Shown here: positions 26,266 to 32,881 of the stretch, in pieces
Layout of the letters: each line of letters begins with the position of its first letter
How positions within the stretch are numbered: the stretch's first letter is position 1
Assembly (NCBI GenBank): GCA_018262895.1
Contig: JADFDJ010000003.1
Coordinates: 62,001 to 126,000, forward strand
DNA from: Methanomassiliicoccus sp.
Lineage (GTDB): Archaea; Thermoplasmatota; Thermoplasmata; Methanomassiliicoccales; Methanomassiliicoccaceae
DNA length: 64,000 nucleotides
Direction of reading: 5' to 3'
Made by a program: the position numbers and the translations under genes
Notes under the pieces: model-generated
Told to the model about the DNA's origin: nothing
Database searches by the model: none
Seen by the model: the letters and a program-made list of their open reading frames with translations, nothing else

Positions 26266-27763
26266 GCAGGTCCACATCGCTGATGTACAGGTCCCTGAGG
26301 TCCTTGAGGTTCCAACGCAGCATGGCCAGCCTCTCGAAGCCCAGGCCCCAGGCCAGCACCGGATGCTTGATGCCGAACGGTTCAGTTACCTCAGGCCGGA
26401 AGACTCCCGCCCCGCCCAGCTCCATCCAGCTGTTTTTGAAGCGCACCTCCACCTCTAGACCCGGCTCGACATAGGGGAAGTATCCCGGGCGGAAGCGGAT
26501 GTCCTTGAACCCCATGCGCCCATAGAACTCCTTGATGACGCCGCACAGCATGTCGAAGGAGGCGTCCTCCTCCATGACGATCCCCTCGATCTGCCCGAAC
26601 TCCGGCAGGTGGGTAGCATCGATAGACTCGTTCCTGAACACCTTACTTAAGGAGAACACCTTGACCGGAGGCTGGGGGTGCTTCCACAGGTGGCGGATGG
26701 TGTTGACCGTGGTGTGCGTACGCAGCAACGCGCGCTCCGACTCCTCGCGGCACCACCTGTACCTCCATCCCAGGGAGCCGGTACCGCCTCCGCACTCGTG
26801 CACATTGCACACGCGGTCGATTATCTCCTCGTCCTCCAGCTCCAAGCGGTTTGGCTTCTTCAGGTAGAAGGTGTCCTGCAGCTCCCTCGCCGGGTGGTCC
26901 TGAGGTGTGAACAGGGCGTCCATGTTCCAAAAGGCTGGCTGCACGAACTCCTCGTCGATCTCCTGGAAGCCCATGTCAACGAATATCTTGCGGATCTCAT
27001 CGGCGACCCTGGTCAGGGGGTGCTTTTTCCCTGGGTATATCGCGGGGGCGAAGGACCGCACGTCGTACTTGCGGATGGTCACCTCCCTCCACTTACCCGT
27101 CTGGATGAGCTCCGGGGTAAGCTGGGCGACCTCCTCCTTGACCTGCAGCCCCATCTCTACCAGCTCCCTGCCCAGGTCGGTCATCTCCAGCGTGCGGTCG
27201 ATGACCAGGCGCTCGACCACAAGGTCCTGTCGGGACTTGAGGGAGGCGATTGTGGCCTTGTCCAGCCTGTCCTCGGGCACCTCCCCCTCGGCCAGGGCTG
27301 CAAGGGTGCGCTCGTCGTCCATCTCCCGCTCGAGCATGTTCCGCCCATTGTCGGTGATGGTGATGATGGTGCTGCCACCCTCCTTGCGGATGGTGGCAAG
27401 GTTCTTCTTCCTCAGCCATCCCAGGGCGATGGACACCTCCTCCTTGGCCACAGCCGAGGACAGGTCCTTCATTTCAATCTCCCCGCCCTTCTGGTCCAGT
27501 AGCCGAAGCGCCCTGCGCTCCGGCAGCCCCTTCTCTATGACCTCACGGGATTTGAGGGAGTAGACCTTCCTGGCCACCTCCGAGATCTGCAGTGCGCCCT
27601 TGGACTGCAGCCAGGACGCAGCGTTCATCACCTCGACCAGCTGACCGAAGCCTCCGGCCCTAAAGACCTCCTCCGGATCGGCGCGGCCTTTGAGACGGTT
27701 CAGTGCCAGCATCAGGCGGGCTTCGTTGGCGGACAGCCCCTCGAGGATCTCCGAGGTGTTCAT
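26243..27763 (-). CDS. pheS: Phenylalanyl-tRNA synthetase alpha subunit
   Basis: 506 residues, class II, archaeal/eukaryotic type. An N-terminal extension of winged-helix DNA-binding-like domains (about 1-220) precedes the catalytic core with PAFWNMDALFTPQDHPARELQDTF (motif 1 area), FSLSKVFRNESIDATHLPEF (motif 2), and GGAGVFRPEVTEPFG with LAWGLGFERLAMLRW (motif 3). It charges tRNA-Phe together with PheT, which is not in the window. ATG 27763 starts the family-typical MNTSEILEGL; an extension to 27829 would overlap the upstream gene. It overlaps the end of the winged-helix gene by 23 nt. Confidence 0.95.
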   Translation of the reverse strand: MNTSEILEGLSANEARLMLALNRLKGRADPEEVFRAGGFGQLVEVMNAASWLQSKGALQISEVARKVYSLKSREVIEKGLPERRALRLLDQKGGEIEMKDLSSAVAKEEVSIALGWLRKKNLATIRKEGGSTIITITDNGRNMLEREMDDERTLAALAEGEVPEDRLDKATIASLKSRQDLVVERLVIDRTLEMTDLGRELVEMGLQVKEEVAQLTPELIQTGKWREVTIRKYDVRSFAPAIYPGKKHPLTRVADEIRKIFVDMGFQEIDEEFVQPAFWNMDALFTPQDHPARELQDTFYLKKPNRLELEDEEIIDRVCNVHECGGGTGSLGWRYRWCREESERALLRTHTTVNTIRHLWKHPQPPVKVFSLSKVFRNESIDATHLPEFGQIEGIVMEEDASFDMLCGVIKEFYGRMGFKDIRFRPGYFPYVEPGLEVEVRFKNSWMELGGAGVFRPEVTEPFGIKHPVLAWGLGFERLAMLRWNLKDLRDLYISDVDLLRTSPLI

Positions 27764-27788
27764 ATAAGGGACCGAGAAAATCTCTGGA

Positions 27789-28208
27789 CTAATTAGTCTT
27801 TCCTCTGACCTTGTCCATGCGCAGCTCATCCCGACGTCGGACCGGCTTGATGTCCAGGACCGGGGTCCCCTCCCAGGCGTCCAGTCCCTCGACCCTGAGA
27901 ACGTTGCCGTTGACGCTCAGCAGACGCACGGATGTGACGCCTATCTGGTTGGGCCGCCGGGGGCTCCGGGTGGCGAAGACACCTACCAAAGGTTCGGAGG
28001 GGTCTCCGCGAGGGTGTACCTTAAGGTCGAAGCCCTCGCTCCTGTCAAAGTAGAAGAGTATCAGGATCTCCCTGTTATCATCGAGGCGGTAGAGGCCTTC
28101 CTCAAGGTCCGGGTGGACAACTATCTCGCTTACGTTCCCCTCTACAGACCGGACGATGCCGATCGGCCTAAGTTCCCCCACAGTCCCGCAGCATGAACTC
28201 TTCGACAC
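27789..28208 (-). CDS. TrmO-like (TsaA domain) tRNA methyltransferase
   Basis: 139 residues from GTG 28208, or 130 from GTG 28181, which fits the family N-terminus (GELRPIGIVRS) better. The TsaA/TrmO fold shows PIGIVRS, the diagnostic GVFATRSPRRPNQIGVTSVRLL and GLDAWEGTPVLDIKPV. TrmO methylates N6-threonylcarbamoyladenosine-37 of tRNAs with SAM. It overlaps the trpS end by 41 nt (or 14 nt from the shorter start) and lies between two tRNA synthetase genes. Confidence 0.85.
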   Translation of the reverse strand: MSKSSCCGTVGELRPIGIVRSVEGNVSEIVVHPDLEEGLYRLDDNREILILFYFDRSEGFDLKVHPRGDPSEPLVGVFATRSPRRPNQIGVTSVRLLSVNGNVLRVEGLDAWEGTPVLDIKPVRRRDELRMDKVRGKTN

Positions 28209-29295
28209 GCTCCTTGGCCTCCTCGCGCTTCCGCTGGTGCTCCTCTATGAACGGGACGATCACGTCCGCAAGGCCCTTCTTGCACTCACCGCACAGGATC
28301 TCCCCCTTCCTGCACCTATCATATAGCTCGGCGAGCTTCTGGTCGTCCTTCTCGAACAGGTACAGCTTGTACTTGAAGACGGAGCATATCTCCGGCTTGC
28401 CGCCGCTCTTGCGCTGCTCCTCCACCGAAACCGCTCCCCCGGTGAACGCGGACATGATCTTCTTGCGCACGAGCTTGGGCGGGTCGGTCGTGTAAATGGT
28501 GCTGTTGGGCTGGGAGGAGGACATCTTGTCCGTGCCCTGCAGGCCGGGGAACATCTTGTTGTGCAGCAGCGCCGGCTTGTAGTAGCCCAGAGTGGGCGCG
28601 ATGTCGCGGGCCACCCGGAAGTGGGGGTCCTGATCGATCCCGCAGGGGATGAGGCAAGGAACGTTCTTGCCGGCAAGAACGGAGCCCAGGAACGCGGGCG
28701 CGGCCTGGATGCTGGTGTAGAAGATGCTCCCTATGTTGTTAGAGTTGTCGAAGCCGAAGACCGCCCGAGCGGTGGAGAAGGTTATGCGCTTGGCCACCTT
28801 CAGAGCCAGCGGGTAAAGGGAGTGGATGTACTCGGTGTCTATGAATATCTTCGTGAGCTCGGGGTCGAAGCCCAGGGCGATGACGTCAAGCAGGTTCTGG
28901 TACGCCATGTCGCGGGTGTCCTTGAGCTCGAGGTTGTCGTTGAAGAGGTACTTCTCATCGTCGGTGAGCTGGAAGTAGAGGGGTACCTTGAAGGTGTCCT
29001 GCAAGTATTTGGTGAAGATCCATGGCATGAGGTGGCCAAGGTGTGTGTTGCCGGAAGGCCCCCTCCCGGTGTAGAGGTAGAAAGGCTCTCCTGCCTCGTA
29101 GCGGTCCAGGATCCAGTCCATGTCCCGGTGGGAGTACACCACTCCCCTCTTCAGCAGAGGATGCGGCTCGGCGTATCGGGATAGGCGGTCGATCAGGTCC
29201 GCATCGATCTTCCTGGTACCGAACTTCTCCACTAAAAGGTCATAGTCGATCTCGCCACTGACCTCCCAGGGTGTCACCTTGAAGTCCTCGTTCAT
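28168..29295 (-). CDS. trpS: Tryptophanyl-tRNA synthetase
   Basis: 375 residues, class I, archaeal/eukaryotic type. The HIGH-like motif is PSGNTHLGHLMPW (TGRGPSG region) and the KMSK motif is TDKMSSSQPNS. GIDQDPHFRVARDIA is diagnostic for TrpRS of this type. A cysteine pair (CGECKKG) lies near the C-terminus. ATG 29295 is chosen: the upstream TTG at 29334 lies inside a GATATATT promoter element, giving a leader of about 12 nt. Confidence 0.95.
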   Translation of the reverse strand: MNEDFKVTPWEVSGEIDYDLLVEKFGTRKIDADLIDRLSRYAEPHPLLKRGVVYSHRDMDWILDRYEAGEPFYLYTGRGPSGNTHLGHLMPWIFTKYLQDTFKVPLYFQLTDDEKYLFNDNLELKDTRDMAYQNLLDVIALGFDPELTKIFIDTEYIHSLYPLALKVAKRITFSTARAVFGFDNSNNIGSIFYTSIQAAPAFLGSVLAGKNVPCLIPCGIDQDPHFRVARDIAPTLGYYKPALLHNKMFPGLQGTDKMSSSQPNSTIYTTDPPKLVRKKIMSAFTGGAVSVEEQRKSGGKPEICSVFKYKLYLFEKDDQKLAELYDRCRKGEILCGECKKGLADVIVPFIEEHQRKREEAKERVEEFMLRDCGGT

Positions 29296-29363
29296 TGATA
29301 GCTCGTCCGGCAAAGCGGTCAGGGAATATATCAACCTATTCCGTTCTGGGGTCGGGTATCGTC

Positions 29364-29774
29364 CTAGCCTTCCCTTGGCTCGCTCAGAGCGGTGCGGACG
29401 ACCCTCTCCAGGTCCTGCATGCGGTAGGGCTTGGGCAATATGCCCACGAAGCCGTAGGAGCGGTAGCTCTTCACCAAGGGCTCGTCCACGAGGCCGGTGG
29501 AAACGATAGCTCTGGCCTGGGGGTCTATCTTTAAAAGCTCCTTTATCGCCTCGCCCCCGCCCATGCCCATGGGAACGGTCAGGTCCATGATGACCAGATC
29601 GTAGCGGTCCCCCTCCTCTATTGCCTCCTGGTACTTCTCTAGGGCCATCTCTCCCGTGGTAGCTACCCCTACCTCATAACCGAAAACGCGGAGGATCTCG
29701 CTGGTCACGTCTAGGATGCTCTCCTCGTCGTCCATGACCAGGATCCTTGCCGTTAGCCTAACTGGATCGTCCAT
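29364..29774 (-). CDS. Stand-alone response regulator receiver protein
   Basis: 136 residues, a single CheY-like receiver: ILVMDDEESILDVT (acidic pocket DD), the phospho-acceptor D in YDLVIMDLTVPMGMGGGEA, the switch threonine in AIVSTG and the lysine in GILPKPYRMQDLE. There is no output domain, so it works by protein contact. ATG 29774 is preferred over 29798. It is divergent from the E1-like gene with about 196 nt between the starts; no histidine kinase is adjacent. Confidence 0.88.
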   Translation of the reverse strand: MDDPVRLTARILVMDDEESILDVTSEILRVFGYEVGVATTGEMALEKYQEAIEEGDRYDLVIMDLTVPMGMGGGEAIKELLKIDPQARAIVSTGLVDEPLVKSYRSYGFVGILPKPYRMQDLERVVRTALSEPREG

Positions 29775-29938
29775 TGTTGATTCTTCCCTTGTCCTCACGA
29801 GCTTATTCCATCTGATACGGGGACGTATGTGTTGTCATCGATCGGCCCTTGTGCTGTGTACATTGGTATTCCTTGAGGTATCTTTATAGCTACTTAGCCC
29901 CTAATCATTATTGATAAGAAATACTATATAATCATAAG

Positions 29939-29970
29939 TATAAATATTATGCTATATCTCGGGAACCTTG
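29939..29970 (+). promoter_or_regulatory. Strong TATA promoter of the E1-like gene
   Basis: TATAAATA at 29939-29946 is followed 25 nt later by the ATG at 29971, the spacing expected for a leaderless archaeal transcript. The surrounding 29880-29960 is very AT-rich compared with its neighbours. Confidence 0.6.
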
Positions 29971-30765
29971 ATGACGGCCATACGTGCCGGTGAGGGGGAC
30001 GAGGACCGCTGGGAGCGCTCCCGTCGTATCAAGTGGTTGGACATGGAGAAGGTACGATCCTCGAGCTTCCTGGTTGTGGGCGCTGGTGCTCTGGGAAACG
30101 AGGTGGTCAAGGACCTGGTACTTTCCGGCGCCCGGAATATAACCTTGGTGGACATGGACCGCGTCGTACGCTCCAATCTTAACCGCTGCGTCTTCTTCAG
30201 GGAAGATGACAGCGCAGCAAGGAGGCTCAAGGCCGAGGTTGTGGCGGAGAGGGCCCGGGAACTCGATCCCGATGTGGACATCCGTACCGTTGTGGGGAGG
30301 GTGGAGGACCTTCCCGAGGGCTCGTGGGGTAAACATAGCATGGTCTTGGGGTGCCTGGACAATGTGGCTGCCCGCCTTCATGTCAACTCATTCACTTATT
30401 TCAACATGGTGCCGTACATCGATGGTGGCACCAGCGGTCACGCGGGGAGGGTGCAGGTCATCCTTCCCCCGTCCACGCCGTGCCTGCAGTGCGGACTCAA
30501 CCGCAGTCATTACAGGATACTGGAACAAAGGAACTCATGCACTGGAACGGAGATGACCTACTTCCAGCCAAAGATGGCGGCGGATATCACCACCACAGCC
30601 ATGGTTGCGGCGGTGCAGGTCCGCGAGGCCCTCAAGGTCCTGAGCGGCAGGAGCGATTCGATCATCAGTAATGTCCTCCATTTCAATGGCCTGCACAACA
30701 CGTGGGAGGAGCTGGAGCTTTCCCGCGACCCCCTCTGTCCTCTCCATCGCGTGGACCTTGGGTAA
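29971..30765 (+). CDS. E1-like (ThiF/UBA family) ubiquitin-like-protein activating enzyme
   Basis: 264 residues. The Rossmann nucleotide site is VVGAGALGNEVVKDLV (about 35-50). Next come ITLVDMDRVVRSNLNRCVFF (adenylation aspartates), GCLDNVAARLHVN, and IDGGTSGHAGRVQVILP. A zinc site is likely from CLQC (171-174) and CPLH (256-259). C190 in RNSCTGTEM sits where E1 enzymes keep the thioester cysteine, followed by the ADITTTAMVAAVQVREALK helix. The SNLNR, LDN and DGGT signatures resemble eukaryotic UBA-type E1s more than MoeB or ThiF. It should adenylate the C-terminus of the neighbouring ubiquitin-like protein. There is no UFD domain, so it is a minimal E1. It has its own promoter; the ubl gene starts 70 nt downstream. 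Confidence 0.9.
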   Translation: MTAIRAGEGDEDRWERSRRIKWLDMEKVRSSSFLVVGAGALGNEVVKDLVLSGARNITLVDMDRVVRSNLNRCVFFREDDSAARRLKAEVVAERARELDPDVDIRTVVGRVEDLPEGSWGKHSMVLGCLDNVAARLHVNSFTYFNMVPYIDGGTSGHAGRVQVILPPSTPCLQCGLNRSHYRILEQRNSCTGTEMTYFQPKMAADITTTAMVAAVQVREALKVLSGRSDSIISNVLHFNGLHNTWEELELSRDPLCPLHRVDLG

Positions 30766-30800
30766 TATCAGAAAGCCTACACGGAACAGTCAGTATTATG

Positions 30801-30834
30801 TGTATAAATTAATTTTATACAATTGGTTGTATAA
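30801..30834 (+). promoter_or_regulatory. Promoter and nested palindromic operator of the ubiquitin-like gene
   Basis: TATAAATT at 30803-30810 is the likely TATA box. Two perfect inverted repeats overlap here: TGTATAAA-N5-TTTATACA (30801-30821) and TTATACAA-N4-TTGTATAA (30815-30834). They end one base before the ATG at 30836. The predicted transcription start (about 30830) falls inside the second palindrome, so a bound regulator would block initiation. The same arms occur at the cdc48 promoter. Confidence 0.6.
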
Positions 30835-30835
30835 T

Positions 30836-31093
30836 ATGCCCTTCAGGGTGAAAGTTAGGAACGCAGAGAGCGGGTCGACGGTAGACATGGAGCTTGAGCA
30901 GGAGAATACCGTGGAGGAGATCATCGAAGGTGCCGCAGGATACTGGGAAAAGGATGCTGGCGCATATGTCATCCGGAGAGGTAAGAAGCTGCTCAGGGGG
31001 CAACAGACGGTGTCGGAAGCAGGCATCCAGAACAACGACGAGCTGGAGCTTATCCCTGACCCCGAGGGCGGATTCAGTGGCCCTCCCTACTGA
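30836..31093 (+). CDS. Ubiquitin-like modifier precursor (beta-grasp, Gly-Gly plus six-residue tail)
   Basis: 85 residues. The beta-grasp order is visible: FRVKVRN and STVDMELEQ strands, the TVEEIIEGAAGYW helix, then AYVIRRGKKLL, GQQTVSEAGIQ and NDELELIP. The stretch GKKLLRGQQTVSEAGIQ runs parallel to ubiquitin's GKQLEDGRTLSDYNIQ. The C-terminus is PEGG (G78-G79) followed by FSGPPY, so it looks like a precursor needing cleavage after Gly-Gly. Lysines are few (K6, K39, K50, K51). ATG 30836 fits the promoter; the frame is open further upstream but that part is not protein-like. Its end overlaps the E2 gene by 17 nt. Confidence 0.88.
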   Translation: MPFRVKVRNAESGSTVDMELEQENTVEEIIEGAAGYWEKDAGAYVIRRGKKLLRGQQTVSEAGIQNNDELELIPDPEGGFSGPPY

Positions 31094-31586
31094 TATCCTG
31101 CTAGCGAGGTTGCGGAACGAGATCAGGGCGTGTGCTAGGTACATCACCTCCTCCCCCGACCTCCGCAACTCCAAGGAGGTCTCGTTTCCCATCGAGATAG
31201 AGGTGGAGCTGCTGAAGGTCCCCGGGCCCTGCGTCGAGGGGGAACGGGTCGTGCTGAGGTACAGCCACCGTCTGCGCATCAGCATTGGCAGGGACTATCC
31301 CTTCGTTAAGCCCCACATCACCTGGATGACGCCGATATTCCATCCCAACATCATGATGCCCGAGGATGGCGGCTACGTCTGCACCAAACTGTTGGAGGAC
31401 TGGAGCTTCAACTCCACCATGATCTCGTTCATCAAGGGAGTGGAGTCCCTGGTCACCACCCCCAACCCCAGCAGTCCCTTCGGAACGGACAGCTGCACGG
31501 CGGCGGCGGAGTACTTCAACAGCGGTGAGAGGAGGTTGCCGCCCATGCTTTCGGCCCCCGTCCCCAGGGTGGTGGGCCGGGAATGA
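31077..31586 (+). CDS. E2-like ubiquitin-conjugating enzyme
   Basis: 169 residues of UBC fold. RISIGRDYPFVKPHITWMTP matches the E2 'YPFxPP' strand. IFHPNI holds the HPN motif (H89-P90-N91) whose asparagine stabilises the oxyanion. GYVCTKLLEDWSF gives the catalytic C102 and the following tryptophan. SLVTTPNPSSPF and CTAAAEYF match the C-terminal helices of canonical E2s. It should accept the ubiquitin-like protein from the E1 on C102. The start is GTG 31077, inside the ubl gene, supported by GAGGGCGG 6 nt upstream. It overlaps the JAMM gene by ATGA, so translation is coupled. The residues after about 150 look disordered. Confidence 0.88.
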   Translation: MALPTDILLARLRNEIRACARYITSSPDLRNSKEVSFPIEIEVELLKVPGPCVEGERVVLRYSHRLRISIGRDYPFVKPHITWMTPIFHPNIMMPEDGGYVCTKLLEDWSFNSTMISFIKGVESLVTTPNPSSPFGTDSCTAAAEYFNSGERRLPPMLSAPVPRVVGRE

Positions 31587-32251
31587 GCCATCCTCTGATC
31601 GTGGGGAGACAGCAGGCGGATGTGCGCGAGGCGCCTCCCCCTTCTAAGGACAGGATCAAGGCCCACAAGTGGCTGACACTCAGGTGCCAGTCGGAGTACC
31701 GCTCCCAGGAGGCCACGGGGTTCGAGCTGTACATCTCCAAGGTGGCGGAGGAGAAGATGCGCAACCACGCGCTCATGCACGTGGAGGAGCGGAAGGAGGT
31801 CATGGGCCTGATGCTGGGGTCCATCTTCAGGTACGCAGGCAGGGAGTACACCGTTGTGCGCGATGTGGCCACCACCGATCTGGATGCAACCGAGGTGAGC
31901 GTACGCTTCGATCCCAACGCCTTCGAGAAGCTGTTCGCCTGCCTTGATGACATCGGGTTCCGGTATGTGATCGTCGGGTGGTACCACTCCCATCCCTCCT
32001 ATCATTGCTACATGTCCTCAACGGACGTGCAGACCCAGCGGGGGATGTTCAACATGCGCTGCCATTCGGCCGTGGTCATCGACCCGGTGAACAGGGAGAT
32101 CGAGGCCTTCTATCTGGAGGAAGGAAAGGTGAGATCGAGGCCTTTCGCTATATACTGGGACGAGTACCAGAGCCCTTATTACGGGACCACCGTACGCATG
32201 CGTCACACGGCCGAGGCGCCATGCCAGGGAGCGGTCACCGGACCGCGCTGA
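31583..32251 (+). CDS. JAMM/MPN+ metallopeptidase (Rpn11/CSN5-like deubiquitinase)
   Basis: 222 residues. The JAMM zinc site is complete: E72 in KEVMGLMLG, and HSHPSYHCYMSSTDVQTQ with H135, H137, S145 and D148. The spacing equals Rpn11 and CSN5 (HSHPGFGCWLSG-type), including the conserved cysteine before the serine. It likely trims the FSGPPY tail from the ubiquitin-like precursor and removes conjugates. The N-terminal 45 residues are variable and basic. It is the last gene of the ubl-E2-JAMM unit, and the next gene is convergent. Confidence 0.9.
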   Translation: MSHPLIVGRQQADVREAPPPSKDRIKAHKWLTLRCQSEYRSQEATGFELYISKVAEEKMRNHALMHVEERKEVMGLMLGSIFRYAGREYTVVRDVATTDLDATEVSVRFDPNAFEKLFACLDDIGFRYVIVGWYHSHPSYHCYMSSTDVQTQRGMFNMRCHSAVVIDPVNREIEAFYLEEGKVRSRPFAIYWDEYQSPYYGTTVRMRHTAEAPCQGAVTGPR

Positions 32252-32339
32252 CAGAAGGGCTCATGAGATCCAGGCCCTACAAATGGTCAGGATGATCGAG
32301 GGGCGTGCGGAGCGTTCAGCTCCCGGACCTCCTGACGCA

Positions 32340-32879
32340 TCATACCCAGATGGCGTGCCGCCTTCTCAGGGAGGCCTCGTTCTGGTCCATTCTCTCCATT
32401 ATCATCGGCACCATGGAATCGAACAATACCAGGGCAGCATCCTCGAATATGGTCCCCAGAGGGGCCAGCCTCTTCTTCTGCTCGTCCTTCACCTGGCCCA
32501 CCTCCAGGACGATGTTAGAAGCATGCCCCAGCTTGGAGTTGGGATTGGAGGTCACGCCGATGACCTTCGCCCCCACCCTCCGTACGATGTTGGCCGTCTG
32601 GACGACGGACATTGTCTCCCCGGTGTTGGAGACGATTATGACGATGTCGGTATTGTTGACGAAGGGCGTGGTCATGTCACCGACGAAGTGGACATCGAAC
32701 CCCATCTGCACCAGGCGAACCGCGAACGCCTGGCCAACCAGGCCGGACCTACCCACACCATAGATGAATATCTTCTTGGCCGCGGCAAAGGCCTCGATGG
32801 CCGCCTCCACCTCGGAGGGGTTCACGCGGGAGAGGGCTTCGGTCATCTCCCTCATGATGTATGTCAGGGCCTCCTGCAT
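32340..32879 (-). CDS. hxlB: 6-phospho-3-hexuloisomerase (SIS domain)
   Basis: 179 residues with one SIS domain: IFIYGVGRSGLVGQAFAVRL, IVIIVSNTGETMSV (sugar-phosphate-binding SNTGE) and IFEDAALVLFDSMVPMIM. It interconverts hexulose-6-phosphate and fructose-6-phosphate in the archaeal ribulose monophosphate route to pentoses. The partner 3-hexulose-6-phosphate synthase is not in the window. ATG 32879 lies 2 nt after the stop of the endonuclease-IV-like gene; GTG 32885 is an alternative. Confidence 0.85.
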   Translation of the reverse strand: MQEALTYIMREMTEALSRVNPSEVEAAIEAFAAAKKIFIYGVGRSGLVGQAFAVRLVQMGFDVHFVGDMTTPFVNNTDIVIIVSNTGETMSVVQTANIVRRVGAKVIGVTSNPNSKLGHASNIVLEVGQVKDEQKKRLAPLGTIFEDAALVLFDSMVPMIMERMDQNEASLRRRHAIWV

Positions 32880-32881
32880 GT

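Noticed and set aside
29364-29774. Response regulator as part of the ubiquitin-like cassette
   Set aside because: It is divergent, separated by about 200 nt and a different promoter, with no known functional tie.
30671-30835. Longer start for the ubiquitin-like protein
   Set aside because: The upstream part overlaps the E1 gene and contains the promoter and operator; the beta-grasp fold begins at MPFRVKV (30836).
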